Shown: positions 34,449-43,264 of the stretch, piece after piece
Layout: every line of letters starts with the position of its first letter
Position numbering within the stretch: position 1 is the stretch's first letter
Origin: Pseudoduganella armeniaca
Lineage (GTDB): Bacteria > Pseudomonadota > Gammaproteobacteria > Burkholderiales > Burkholderiaceae_D
NCBI RefSeq assembly: GCF_003028855.1
Contig: NZ_CP028324.1
Location: 5,146,001 to 5,210,000, forward strand
DNA: 64,000 nt
Reading direction: 5' to 3'
The notes under the pieces: generated by a model
Seen by the model: only the letters and a program-made list of their open reading frames with translations
What the model was told of the DNA's origin: nothing
Databases searched by the model: none
Position numbers and translations under genes: made by a program

Positions 34449-35029
34449 TTCAGCTTCTCTACCAGGGCCCGCAGCGCCTGGCCGCGATGGGACAGGCGGT
34501 TCTTCTGTTCCGGCGCCAGTTCGGCGGTGCACTTGCCCAGTTCGGGGATGTAGAAATGCGGATCGTAGCCGAAGCCGCCCTCGCCGCGCGCTTCCGGTAC
34601 GATGATGCCGTTCCAACGGCCGTCGGCGATGACCGGTTGCGGATCGTCCGCATGGCGCACGAACACCAGCACGCAGTAGTAGTAGGCGGACTTGTCGTCA
34701 TGCGCGGCCAGGTCGGCGATCAGCTTGGCGCTGTTGCGCGCATCGGATTTCGGTTCGCCCGCGTAGCGCGCCGAGAACACGCCGGGCGCGCCGCCCAGCG
34801 CGTTGACGCACACGCCCGAGTCGTCCGCCAGCGCCGGCAGGCCGGTCAGGCGCGACGCATGGCGCGCCTTGGCCAGCGCGTTCTCGACGAAGGTGTGGAA
34901 CGGCTCTTCCGCCTCCGGCACGCCGTACTCGCCCTGGGCACGTACGTCGAAGCCGACGGTGGCCAGCAGCTCGTTGAATTCCTTCAGTTTGCCTGTGTTG
35001 TTCGAGGCGAGGATCAGTTTTTGGGTCAT
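34445..35029 (-). CDS. rdgB: XTP/dITP (non-canonical purine NTP) pyrophosphatase
   Basis: This 194-residue house-cleaning enzyme of the HAM1/RdgB family hydrolyses dITP, XTP and dXTP to monophosphates. Motifs present are LASNNTGKLKEF (~6-17), FVENALAKARHAS, ALADDSGVCV, ARYAGE, GFGYDPHFYIPE and NRLSHRGQAL. The start is the MTQKLILASNN methionine; a 10-residue extension would run into the repeat element. It sits between rph and hemW in a leftward unit. Confidence 0.95.
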   Translation of the reverse strand: MTQKLILASNNTGKLKEFNELLATVGFDVRAQGEYGVPEAEEPFHTFVENALAKARHASRLTGLPALADDSGVCVNALGGAPGVFSARYAGEPKSDARNSAKLIADLAAHDDKSAYYYCVLVFVRHADDPQPVIADGRWNGIIVPEARGEGGFGYDPHFYIPELGKCTAELAPEQKNRLSHRGQALRALVEKLK

Positions 35030-35030
35030 A

Positions 35031-35112
35031 GTTGCTTCAGAAATGGGGACAGACCCCATTTTCAGGGAAATATTGCTCAGAAAATGGGGTCTGTCCCCAT
35101 TTTTTTGGCAAC
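35031..35112. repeat. Double GGGGTCTGTCCCC palindrome between rph and rdgB
   Basis: Two palindromes, AATGGGGACAGACCCCATT (35042-35060) and AAATGGGGTCTGTCCCCATTT (35082-35102), lie in opposite orientation. They are bracketed by GTTGC at 35031 and GCAAC at 35108. A single-hairpin version with the same GTTGC/GCAAC bracket is found at 38817-38857. The element fills the gap between rph and rdgB, so it may attenuate transcription between them. Confidence 0.85.
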
Positions 35113-35116
35113 TATT

Positions 35117-35851
35117 TTACCCCGCCAGCCCCAGCGCCTGCTTCTGCAGCGCGATCAGGTCGCGGATGCCGCCCTCGGCCAGGTCGAGCAGGCGGTTCAT
35201 CGCGGCGCGGTCGAACGCGGCGCCTTCGGCGGTGCCCTGCACTTCGACGAAGTGGCCCGCTTCCGTCATGATGACGTTCATGTCCGTGTCGCAGGCCGAA
35301 TCCTCGACATAGTCCAGGTCCAGCACCGGCATGCCCTGGTAGACGCCGACGGAAATCGCGGCGACGAAGTGGCGTACCGGCACGGCCGGCAGCAAGCCGC
35401 GCTCGACCAGCTTGGAGAACGCGTCGTAGGCCGCCACCATGGCGCCCGTGATCGACGCGGTGCGGGTGCCGCCGTCGGCCTGGATCACGTCGCAGTCCAG
35501 GTGCAAGGTACGCTCGCCGAACGCCTGCAGGTCGAACGCGGCGCGCAGCGAGCGGCCGATCAGGCGCTGGATTTCCTGGGTGCGGCCGCTCTGCTTGCCC
35601 TTGGCCGCTTCGCGGTCCATGCGCGAGTGGGTCGAGCGGGGCAGCATGCCGTATTCGGCCGTCATCCAGCCCTGCCCCTTCCCCTTCAGGAAGCCCGGCA
35701 CCTTTTCCTCGATGCTGGCGGTGCAGATCACTTTCGTGTCGCCGCATTCGATCAGCACGGAGCCTTCGGCGTGCTTGGTGTAGTGACGGGTCAGGCGCAG
35801 CGCGCGCAGTTGGTCGACGGCGCGGCCGCTGGGGCGGGATTCAAATGTCAT
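35117..35851 (-). CDS. rph: Ribonuclease PH
   Basis: This 244-residue phosphorolytic 3'-5' exoribonuclease trims tRNA 3' ends. Family signatures seen are SRPSGRAVDQLRALRLTRHY at the N-terminus, GDTKVICTASIEEKVPGFLK, GWMTAEYGMLPRSTHSR, RTLHLDCDVIQADGGTRTAS, and DLDYVEDSACDTDMNVIMT with metal-binding Asp residues. The ATG at 35851 gives the normal start. It follows the phosphatase gene by 11 bases on the same strand. Confidence 0.97.
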   Translation of the reverse strand: MTFESRPSGRAVDQLRALRLTRHYTKHAEGSVLIECGDTKVICTASIEEKVPGFLKGKGQGWMTAEYGMLPRSTHSRMDREAAKGKQSGRTQEIQRLIGRSLRAAFDLQAFGERTLHLDCDVIQADGGTRTASITGAMVAAYDAFSKLVERGLLPAVPVRHFVAAISVGVYQGMPVLDLDYVEDSACDTDMNVIMTEAGHFVEVQGTAEGAAFDRAAMNRLLDLAEGGIRDLIALQKQALGLAG

Positions 35852-35862
35852 GTGGTTCCTGT

Positions 35863-36798
35863 CTATTTCAGTAGCTGGGATGATTTTTCGATGGCCCCGC
35901 GGATCTCCGCGATGGCCTTCTCGATCTGTTCCTCGTCGAACGGATCGATGCCGGGGTCGGGCGAGCGGCCCGCGATCGTGGAGCCGTGCAGGTCCTGCGG
36001 CAGCGCCTCGGTGGTGATCGTCGTCGACATCACTTCGGTCGGCACGTCGTCCAGTCCCGGCCCGCCCTGCCAGGTGATGGCCAGGCCCGTCACGTTGTCG
36101 CTGCTGGCGCCCCCCTGGCGCAACGCGGCCTGCAGCAGTTCGGGCACGGCGCGCACCACCGGGCGGGTGGACAGCGTATCGACCAGCTCCGCGTCGTCCA
36201 GCACGGCCCACAGGCCGTCCGAGCATAATAGCATCGTGTCACCGGCCTGCAGGCCGGCCCGGCGCGACAGCTCCACCTTCGGCGCGCTGGCCGCGCCCAG
36301 GCAGTTGTACAACTTGTTGCGGTCGGGGTGCGTGGCGCGCGCCGACGGCGGCACCTTGCCCTTCTCGATCAGGTTCTCGATGTGCGAATGGTCGCGGGTG
36401 CGCGCCAGCACGTGGCCGTCGCGCAGCCAGTACAGGCGCGAGTCGCCGCAATGCGCCCACGTCGCGGTGTTGTGCTGGATCAGGCAGACGACGACCGTGG
36501 TGCGCGGCGTTTCCGGCATGCGGTGCAGCGCCGCGTAGCGATGGATCTCGCGGTGCGCCGCCATGCAGGCCTCTTCCAGGAAGCGTTCCGGCCCCTTGAC
36601 GTAGGGTGTGGCCTGCTGCTGGAACACGGCGGAGATCGTCTGTAATGCAACAGTGGCCGCGGCCTCGCCGCGCAGGTGGCCGCCCATGCCGTCGGCCAGC
36701 ACCAGCAGCAGCGCGTCGCGCGTGAAGCTGTAGCCCATGCGGTCCTGGTTGACCTTGCGCCCGCCGACGTGGCTTTCCTGGTAGACGGAGAATTGCAT
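35863..36798 (-). CDS. PP2C-family serine/threonine protein phosphatase
   Basis: This 311-residue PPM phosphatase shows metal-binding motifs in order: KVNQDRMGY (~15-23), LVLADGMGGHLRGE with the Asp-Gly, TWAHCGDSRLYWLRDG, LLCSDGLW, and GGASSDNVTGLAI with the late Asp-Asn. An acidic C-terminal tail follows. It reverses phosphorylation by the kinase whose gene ends 8 bases upstream, forming the Pkn/Ppp pair common in Burkholderiales. The start has TAGGAGGCATC upstream. Confidence 0.92.
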   Translation of the reverse strand: MQFSVYQESHVGGRKVNQDRMGYSFTRDALLLVLADGMGGHLRGEAAATVALQTISAVFQQQATPYVKGPERFLEEACMAAHREIHRYAALHRMPETPRTTVVVCLIQHNTATWAHCGDSRLYWLRDGHVLARTRDHSHIENLIEKGKVPPSARATHPDRNKLYNCLGAASAPKVELSRRAGLQAGDTMLLCSDGLWAVLDDAELVDTLSTRPVVRAVPELLQAALRQGGASSDNVTGLAITWQGGPGLDDVPTEVMSTTITTEALPQDLHGSTIAGRSPDPGIDPFDEEQIEKAIAEIRGAIEKSSQLLK

Positions 36799-36806
36799 GA
36801 TGCCTC

Positions 36807-37792
36807 CTACGATTGCTGCGTGTCGGGCGCGGACGCCGGCTTGCCGAAGCGCGCCGCCAGGCGGCGCGCGAAGCCTGCCAGCCCGCCGGCCGGCGGCGCG
36901 GCCGGCACGGGCACCGGTTCCTGCAGCGCCTTCTGCAACGCGAACACGCTTTGCGGCCGCGCCAGCGGATCGACCTGCAGCGCCCAGCGTACCAGTCGCA
37001 CGAGTTGGGGCGAGTAGCGTTCGTCGAGGCGGGCGAAATGCGCCGCCATGCGGTCGTCCTTCCGGCGCTGGTCGGCCGGCTGCGGCGGCGCGCCGGCCAT
37101 GCAGGCGAACATCGCGGCGCCGATGCTGTAGATGTCGGTCCAGGGGCCCAGCGTTTCGGTGCGGACGTACAGCTCGGGGCCGCAAAGCCGGGCGTGTACA
37201 TCGGCTGCAAGGTGGGCACGTCGGTATTGACGGTCTGGCGCGCGGCGCCGAAGTCGAGCAGCATCGGCGTGCCGTCCGTGCGCAGGTAGATGTTGGCCGG
37301 TTTCAGGTCCAAGTGCAGCAGCTGGTTGGCGTGCACCTCGCGCAGGCCCTTGAGCACCTGCGTGAAGATCTGGCGGATGAACGCCTCGCCGATCAGGCGG
37401 CCCTTGGCGCGCTGGCGACCGATGTGTTCCTGCAACGAATGACCGGATTCGTAGGCCATGACCATGTAAACCGTGTCATTGGCGCGGAAGAAATTCAACA
37501 CTCTTACAACATTCGGATGGGCGATGCGGGCCAGTGCCCGGCCCTCCTCGAAGAAGCATTTCAGGCCAATGCGGAACACCGGGAGGTTCGATTTCGACAC
37601 GGCTGGCGCCAGTTCGCCCTCTTGACGCAGCGCGAGGGCGCTTGGTAAATACTCCTTGATGGCGACTGCATTGCCTTCTGCGTCATAGGCGAGATAAACA
37701 ATACTGAACCCGCCTGACGCAATTTTCTTTACAATGCGGTATCCAGCTAAAGCCATCCCATCCGGCAATGGGGCGTTGTTTTGTGCAGCCAT
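36807..37792 (-). pseudogene. Serine/threonine protein kinase with a single-base frameshift
   Basis: The N-terminal frame carries a eukaryotic-like kinase: glycine loop IASGGFSIVYLAY (~24-36), VAIKEYLP with the Lys, HLDLKPANIYLR catalytic loop, and LLDFGAARQ. After PMYTPGFAAP the frame is lost. One missing base beside a GGGG run (plus strand 37176-37179) would restore APELYVRTETLGPWTDIYS and lead into the second frame (MFACMAGAPPQPADQ ... SAPDTQQS) ending at 36807, a 328-residue protein. Read as it stands, the frame continues over the phosphatase gene. It is either a true knock-out or a sequence error. Confidence 0.85.
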
Positions 37793-37865
37793 AGGTTTCC
37801 TCGCCTCAACACCCGGATTGTGTGGACAAAACCAACTAATGTAAAGCTAAAATCGGGGATATCCA

Positions 37866-38771
37866 TTGAGCATTTCCAGCATGACGGGCTACGCGGTTGC
37901 CACCAGCGAAAGCGCGGCGGGAACTCTGACAATCGAGATCAAGAGTGTCAATTCCCGTTTTCTTGACCTCCAGTTTCGCATCAACGACGACCTGCGCGCA
38001 CTCGAACCCGACCTGCGAACCGCGATCATGGCGGCGATCACCCGCGGCAAGGTGGAAATCCGTCTGAGTTTCGGCCGCAAGGCTGCTGGTGCCGGCACCC
38101 AGGCGCTCAATGTCCCCCTGCTCAACGAACTGGCGCGCCTGCAGGGCGAGGTCGGCAAGCACTTTGCCGGTGCCCAGGCGATGTCGGTGGCCGAGCTGCT
38201 GCGCTGGCCCGGCGTTGTCGAGGAAGCGCAGATCGGCCAGGAGTCGCTGCAGGCCGACGTGGCCGCGCTGATGAACCGCACCGTGCAGGCCTTCGTCACC
38301 AGCCGCCAACGCGAAGGCGCGGCGCTGGAAGCCATGCTGATCTCGCGCATCGAGGCCATGGAAGGCATCGTCAAGCGCATCACGCCGCTGATCCCGCAAG
38401 TAGTGGCGGCGTTCCAGCAGAAGGCGATCGAACGCATGCAGGAAGCGCTGGGGCTGGCCTCGCAGGGCTCGAACAGCAGCCTGTCGCGCCAGGACGCGAT
38501 GGAGCGCATCCGCCAGGAAGTCATCCTGTACGGCATCCGCATCGACGTGGCCGAGGAGCTGGGCCGGCTGTCGGCGCACCTGTCGGAAACGCGCCACATC
38601 CTCAAGAAGGGCGGCCAGGTCGGCAAGCGGCTGGACTTCATGATGCAGGAGCTCAATCGCGAGGCCAACACCTTGGGCGCCAAGGCCTCCGTCAAGGAAC
38701 TGGCGGATGCGTCGATGGAGCTGAAGCTCTTGATCGAGCAGATGCGCGAGCAGGTGCAGAACCTGGAGTAA
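37866..38771 (+). CDS. yicC: YicC-family endoribonuclease
   Basis: This 301-residue YicC/YloC-family protein has family members that act as RNases affecting small RNA stability. Conserved ends are present: SMTGYAVATSES with SVNSRFLDLQFR at the N-terminus, and MERIRQEVILYGIRIDVAEE plus RLDFMMQELNREANTLGAKA at the C-terminus. The start is a TTG at 37866, giving MSISSMTGYA; an ATG five codons later is the alternative. It diverges from the kinase gene and ends at a strong terminator. The gmk-rpoZ-spoT group follows after one opposing gene. Confidence 0.93.
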   Translation: MSISSMTGYAVATSESAAGTLTIEIKSVNSRFLDLQFRINDDLRALEPDLRTAIMAAITRGKVEIRLSFGRKAAGAGTQALNVPLLNELARLQGEVGKHFAGAQAMSVAELLRWPGVVEEAQIGQESLQADVAALMNRTVQAFVTSRQREGAALEAMLISRIEAMEGIVKRITPLIPQVVAAFQQKAIERMQEALGLASQGSNSSLSRQDAMERIRQEVILYGIRIDVAEELGRLSAHLSETRHILKKGGQVGKRLDFMMQELNREANTLGAKASVKELADASMELKLLIEQMREQVQNLE

Positions 38772-38789
38772 GGCTGGAAATGTTTCCTC

Positions 38790-38816
38790 AAAACCCGGGT
38801 CTGTCCCGGGTTTTTT
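38790..38816 (+). terminator. Rho-independent terminator of yicC
   Basis: The stem AAAACCCGGG/CCCGGGTTTT closes on TCTGT (38800-38804) and ends in six T residues (38811-38816). Its CCCGGGTCTGTCCCGGG core is a member of the palindrome family found elsewhere in the window. Confidence 0.88.
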
Positions 38817-38857
38817 GTTGCCTGAAAAATGGGGTCTGTCCCCATTTTTCAGGCAAC
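38817..38857. repeat. 18-bp perfect palindrome with GGGGTCTGTCCCC core
   Basis: GTTGCCTGAAAAATGGGG (38817-38834) pairs without mismatch with its complement at 38840-38857 around a TCTGT loop. It follows the yicC terminator directly. Its right arm contains the last codons and the stop of the convergent hydrolase gene. It has the same GTTGC/GCAAC bracket as the element near rph. Confidence 0.9.
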
Positions 38858-39715
38858 TTTGCCCTGCAGGCTGTCGAACCACGCCAGCGCGCCGTCCCAC
38901 AGCGGCTGGGCTTGCTGACGGAAGTAACCCATGTGCCCTACCTTGCCCAGGCTGGCGGCATCGATGTCGATGGCGCGCCACGGCGCGTTGCGATAGCCCG
39001 CCATGAAGGCGTCGCGCGAGGCTGGCGGCGCCCAGGTGTCGTCGCTGGCGTTGACGGCCACGATCGGCGCGCGCACCTGGGCGAAGCCGTCCGCCACGTC
39101 GCGCATCTTCGGGTCGTCGAAGAAATAGCGCGGGAAGCGGCACCAGTGGCGCCACTGTTGGTACACGCCGAGCGGGATGTCCTCCCCCATGCCCAGCCGG
39201 CTCCAGGCCAGGTAGCCGTGCTTCCTCGTCAGCAGCGGGCCGGCGATGCGCCACATGAACAGCACCTTCATCCGTTCGACGAAGGGCATCCAGCCGTGCC
39301 AGCCGGCGCCGGTGCCGAACACGTACATGCCGTCCACCTTGGCGTGATTGGGCAGCAGGCCGAACGCGTGGCCACCGTAAGAGTGCCCGACCAGCAGCAG
39401 CGGCACGCCTGGCTCGGCGGTGGCGTCGACAATGGCGGCCAGGTCCAGGCGCGACCAGTCGAGGAAGTCGCCGGCGAAACCGTCCAGCGTGGCCGGCTTG
39501 GACAGGCCGATGCCGCGGTAGTCGAAGGTCGTTACCGTGTAGCCGTGCTGCGCGGCGTACTCGGCGAAGCGGCGGTAGAAGCCCTGCGGCACGCCGGTGG
39601 CGGCGGCGACGATCACGCGCGCCTTTTCCACGCCCTGGGCGGGATAGCGCAGCGCGCCGAGCGGGAAGCCGTCGCGGGCCGGGATCGTGAGCGGTACGGA
39701 TGTGACGGTCGTCAT
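38849..39715 (-). CDS. Alpha/beta hydrolase
   Basis: This 288-residue alpha/beta-fold hydrolase has VTTFDYRGIGLSKP, the nucleophile elbow LVGHSYGGHAFG (Ser ~106), a possible acid in VNASDDTWAPP and a catalytic His near KVGHMGYF. It is close in pattern to serine aminopeptidase/lysophospholipase-like proteins of Proteobacteria. The substrate is unknown. There is no signal peptide. The last three codons and the stop lie inside the 38817-38857 palindrome. It is a single gene convergent with yicC. Confidence 0.85.
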   Translation of the reverse strand: MTTVTSVPLTIPARDGFPLGALRYPAQGVEKARVIVAAATGVPQGFYRRFAEYAAQHGYTVTTFDYRGIGLSKPATLDGFAGDFLDWSRLDLAAIVDATAEPGVPLLLVGHSYGGHAFGLLPNHAKVDGMYVFGTGAGWHGWMPFVERMKVLFMWRIAGPLLTRKHGYLAWSRLGMGEDIPLGVYQQWRHWCRFPRYFFDDPKMRDVADGFAQVRAPIVAVNASDDTWAPPASRDAFMAGYRNAPWRAIDIDAASLGKVGHMGYFRQQAQPLWDGALAWFDSLQGKVA

Positions 39716-39870
39716 CAGGTCTCCTTTATCGTTATGCGTCGTACTCTAGCGGCCGTGGGAGAGCGCCTCAAGCGATCGATTCGAGGGGTTCCTCAAGAAG
39801 TTCGCCGCAAGTTCGGTTGCTCTTGGTAAAATAGATCTTTGGGCGAGGCCCACCAGATTCGAGATTGCAA

Positions 39871-40512
39871 ATGAGCCAACACTTCTCCGGCAGCCTGTTC
39901 ATGGTTGCGGCGCCGTCCGGCGCGGGCAAGTCCACTTTGGTCAATGCCCTGCTGGCGCAGGAACCCACCATCAAGCTGTCGATTTCGACGACCACCCGTC
40001 CGCCCCGTCCGGGCGAGGAGCATGGCCGCGAATATTTCTTCACGACCGCCGAGGACTTCGTCAAGCGCGCCGCTGCCGGCGAGTTCCTCGAGTGGGCCGA
40101 AGTGCACGGCAACTACTACGGCACCTCGCGCATTTTCGTGGAAGAACAGATGAAGGCCGGCACCGACATCCTGCTGGAGATCGACTGGCAGGGCGCGCGC
40201 CAGGTCAAGAAGCAGTTCCCGCAAGCGGCCGGCATCTTCATCCTGCCGCCGTCGATCGCGGCGCTGGAAGAGCGGCTGCACAAGCGCGGCCAGGACGAAC
40301 CGCACGTGATCACGCGGCGCCTGCTGGCGGCCGGGGGCGAAATCGCACACGCCCCGGAGTTCGAATATGCTATTATCAATGAAGAGTTTCCGGTCGCGTT
40401 GTCCGAGTTGAGCGCGATCGTCCGGTCGGCCCGTTGCCGGTTTGCGCAACAGGCGGCCCGCAATGCATCGTTGTTTGCCCAGCTGGGTATCCACGCCGAG
40501 CACGCTGAGTAG
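39871..40512 (+). CDS. gmk: Guanylate kinase
   Basis: This 213-residue kinase converts GMP to GDP using ATP. Motifs seen are the P-loop APSGAGKSTLVNAL (~16-29), STTTRPPRPGEEHGREYFF of the GMP-binding region, EVHGNYYGT, and LLEIDWQGARQVK. I chose the ATG at 39871 (MSQHFSGSLFMV); a TTG two codons upstream is possible. It is the first gene of the gmk-rpoZ-spoT order typical of beta- and gammaproteobacteria, which links guanine nucleotide supply to the stringent response. Confidence 0.97.
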   Translation: MSQHFSGSLFMVAAPSGAGKSTLVNALLAQEPTIKLSISTTTRPPRPGEEHGREYFFTTAEDFVKRAAAGEFLEWAEVHGNYYGTSRIFVEEQMKAGTDILLEIDWQGARQVKKQFPQAAGIFILPPSIAALEERLHKRGQDEPHVITRRLLAAGGEIAHAPEFEYAIINEEFPVALSELSAIVRSARCRFAQQAARNASLFAQLGIHAEHAE

Positions 40513-40604
40513 ATCGCCGAAGCTGCGGTCCTTCACCGTCCGCGCCGCATCAAGCATTGCATCGTCTAATATCCGTCATCAGATCAAAGTTTAGGAGTTA
40601 CACC

Positions 40605-40808
40605 ATGGCCCGTATCACCATCGAAGATTGCCTGCAGAATGTGCCGAACCGCTTCCAGCTGACCCTGGCAGCCACGTATCGCGCCCGCCAGCTGCTGCAA
40701 GGCCATACGCCGAAGGTCGAAGCCAAGGACAAGCCGACCGTGCTGGCCCTGCGTGAAATCGCCGCCGGCAAGGTTGGCCTGGAAATGCTGAAAAAGGTCC
40801 CAATGTAA
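40605..40808 (+). CDS. rpoZ: RNA polymerase omega subunit
   Basis: This 67-residue omega subunit begins MARITIEDCLQNVPNRFQLT and includes ATYRARQLLQG and ALREIAAGKVG. It stabilises the beta' subunit and, with DksA, forms a ppGpp site in Proteobacteria. TAGGAGTTACACC precedes the ATG. It lies between gmk and spoT. Confidence 0.97.
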   Translation: MARITIEDCLQNVPNRFQLTLAATYRARQLLQGHTPKVEAKDKPTVLALREIAAGKVGLEMLKKVPM

Positions 40809-40877
40809 TTTTGGAACCTGCGTTCCTTCCGTACTACCCAGGTTCTCCCAGTTGAATTGACCGCACGTCGAGCACCT

Positions 40878-43163
40878 ATGAACCTGACCTCCGCCGAGTC
40901 CGGCACCAGCACTGCCACGGAACGGCCCGCCACGCGGGCCCGGCGTCCGGCCCGGTCGCGGCCGGACGGCGACCAGCCTCCCGTCATCTCCACGTCTCCC
41001 CTCGCAGCTCCCCTGACGCCCGCCGGCGTGGCCACCATCAGCCACCTGACGGAAAAGCTGGCCGAGTACATGAACGAGGCCGACCTGAAGAAGGTCAAGG
41101 AAGCCTACCGCTTCTCCGACGAGATGCACCTGGGCCAGGTGCGCAAGTCCGGCGAGCCGTACATCTCGCACCCGATCGCCGTGGCCGAGATCTGTGCCGA
41201 CTGGAAGCTGGACGCGCAGGCCATCATGGCCGCGCTGCTGCATGACGTCATGGAAGACCAGGACGTCAAGAAGGAAGAGCTGATCGAGCGCTTCGGCTCG
41301 CCCGTCGCGCAGCTCGTCGACGGCCTGTCGAAGCTGGAAAAGATCGAGTTCCAGAGCCAGATCGAGGCGCAGGCGGAGAACTTCCGCAAGATGCTGCTGG
41401 CGATGGCGTCGGACGTGCGCGTCATCCTGATCAAGCTGGCCGACCGGCTGCACAATATGCGCACGCTGGACGTGATGGCGCCCGCCAAGAAGCAGCGCAT
41501 CGCCGGCGAGACGATGGAAGTCTACGTGCCGATCGCGCACCGCCTCGGCCTGAACAATATCTACCGCGAGTTGCAGGACCTGGCGTTCTCGCACCTGCAC
41601 CCGATGCGCTATACCGTGCTGGCCAAAGCCGTGCGGGCCGCGCGCGGCAACCGCCGCGAAGTCGTCGGCAAGATCCTGGACTCCGTCAAGAACACGCTGG
41701 CGATGGCCGGCATTGAGGCCGAGGTGTACGGCCGCGAAAAAACGCTGTACGGCATCTACAAGAAGATGCGCTCGAAGCACCTGACGTTCTCGCAGGTGCT
41801 GGACGTGTACGGCTTCCGCGTGGTCGTCGACAGCTTCCCCAACTGCTACGTGGCACTGGGCACGCTGCACTCGCTGTACAAGCCGATGCCGGGCAAGTTC
41901 AAGGACTACATCGCCATCCGCAAGCTGAACGGCTACCAGTCGCTGCACACCACGCTGATCGGCCCGTACGGCACGCCGGTGGAGTTCCAGATCCGCACGC
42001 AGGAAATGCACCGCACGGCCGAATCGGGCGTGGCGGCGCACTGGCTGTACAAGAACAGCGACGCCAACATGACGGACATGCAGCAGCGCACCCACGCCTG
42101 GCTGCAGTCGCTGCTGGACATCCAGCAGCAGACCGGCGACTCGGCCGAGTTCCTGGAGCACGTCAAGGTCGACCTGTTCCCGGACTCCGTCTACGTCTTC
42201 ACGCCGAAGTCGAAGATCATCGCGATGCCGCGCGGCGCCACGCCGATCGATTTCGCGTATGCGATCCACACGGGCATCGGCGACCATACGGTATCCGTCA
42301 CGATCAACGGTGAGCCGGCGCCGCTGCGCACGGAGCTGCGCAATGGCGACATCGTCGAGGTGGTAACCGATCCGGACTCGCGCCCCAGCCCGAGCTGGCT
42401 GAGCTTTGTGCGCACGGGCAAGGCGCGCTCCGCCATCCGCCATCACCTGCGCACGATCAACCTGCCGGAATCGATCACCCTTGGCCGTCAGCTGCTGCGC
42501 CAGGCGCTGGCGGCGATCAGCCTGTCGCCGGACCTGCCGGAACCGCTCATCGAACGATTGCTGAACGAATCGTCGGCCAAGTCGCTGGACGAGCTGTATG
42601 CCGACATCGGCATCGGCAAGCGCATGGCCGCGCTGGTGGCGCGCCATATCTTTGGCCTCTTGGGCGGCGAATCGGCCAGCGTGCCGGTGGACCACAACAG
42701 CGCGTCGGACCTCGATCCCGTGACGATCTACGGCAGCGAAGGCGTCTCCGTCCAGCTTGCCGCCTGCTGCCTGCCGATCCCGGGCGACCAGATCGTCGGC
42801 CAGCTGCGGCGCGACCAGGGCCTGCAAGTGCACACGGGCGACTGCACGGTGGCCAAGCGCCAGCGCCAGAAGGAGCCGGACCGCTGGATCGCCGTCAAGT
42901 GGGGCACGGAGCTGAACCGCCGCTTCGACAGCCGCATCCGTCTCCTGATCAACAACGAAAAAGGCATCCTGGCGCGCGTGGCGGCCGAGATCGGCGAATC
43001 GGACGGCAACATCACGTTCGTCGGCATGGACGAGGACAAGGAACACGTGCTGCACCAGCTGCGTTTCACGATCCAGGTCAAGGACCGCGTCCACCTGGCC
43101 GGGCTGCTGCGCAATGTGCGCAAGGTGGCCGGGGTCAACCGGGTGGCGCGCGAGCGGGCTTGA
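40878..43163 (+). CDS. spoT: Bifunctional (p)ppGpp synthetase/hydrolase SpoT
   Basis: This 761-residue Rel/Spo protein has an N-terminal hydrolase domain with an intact HD motif (ALLHDVMEDQ) and KLADRLHNMRTL. The synthetase domain has YGREKTLYGIYKKM and VYGFRVVVDSFPNCY. TGS (VYVFTPKSKIIAMPRGATPI), the zinc-finger-like region with CCLPIPGD, and a C-terminal ACT domain (NNEKGILARVAAEI) follow. The intact HD site makes it a degrader as well as a maker of ppGpp. The ATG at 40878 is preferred over a TTG seven codons upstream. A disordered Arg/Pro-rich head precedes the core. Confidence 0.95.
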   Translation: MNLTSAESGTSTATERPATRARRPARSRPDGDQPPVISTSPLAAPLTPAGVATISHLTEKLAEYMNEADLKKVKEAYRFSDEMHLGQVRKSGEPYISHPIAVAEICADWKLDAQAIMAALLHDVMEDQDVKKEELIERFGSPVAQLVDGLSKLEKIEFQSQIEAQAENFRKMLLAMASDVRVILIKLADRLHNMRTLDVMAPAKKQRIAGETMEVYVPIAHRLGLNNIYRELQDLAFSHLHPMRYTVLAKAVRAARGNRREVVGKILDSVKNTLAMAGIEAEVYGREKTLYGIYKKMRSKHLTFSQVLDVYGFRVVVDSFPNCYVALGTLHSLYKPMPGKFKDYIAIRKLNGYQSLHTTLIGPYGTPVEFQIRTQEMHRTAESGVAAHWLYKNSDANMTDMQQRTHAWLQSLLDIQQQTGDSAEFLEHVKVDLFPDSVYVFTPKSKIIAMPRGATPIDFAYAIHTGIGDHTVSVTINGEPAPLRTELRNGDIVEVVTDPDSRPSPSWLSFVRTGKARSAIRHHLRTINLPESITLGRQLLRQALAAISLSPDLPEPLIERLLNESSAKSLDELYADIGIGKRMAALVARHIFGLLGGESASVPVDHNSASDLDPVTIYGSEGVSVQLAACCLPIPGDQIVGQLRRDQGLQVHTGDCTVAKRQRQKEPDRWIAVKWGTELNRRFDSRIRLLINNEKGILARVAAEIGESDGNITFVGMDEDKEHVLHQLRFTIQVKDRVHLAGLLRNVRKVAGVNRVARERA

Positions 43164-43173
43164 CGCATCCTTT

Positions 43174-43251
43174 TCCGGGACTGTCCCGGAATTTTCCTAA
43201 ACCCGGTACCGTACGCTGGCATGCCAAAGACATTTCCGGGACTGTCCCGGA
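43174..43251 (+). repeat. REP pair downstream of the RAYT gene
   Basis: Two identical 17-bp palindromes, TCCGGGACTGTCCCGGA, lie at 43174-43190 and 43235-43251, both with CTG at the centre. They follow the spoT stop and lie past the 3' end of the leftward RAYT gene. The pair on the other side of the gene has the inverted centre (CAG). Confidence 0.88.
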
Positions 43252-43264
43252 TTTCTCTTACAAG

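Noticed and set aside
36239..37172. C-terminal extension of the kinase frame over the phosphatase gene
   Set aside because: After the frameshift the translation loses all kinase features and is Arg/Pro-rich; it is a read-through product, not a fusion protein.
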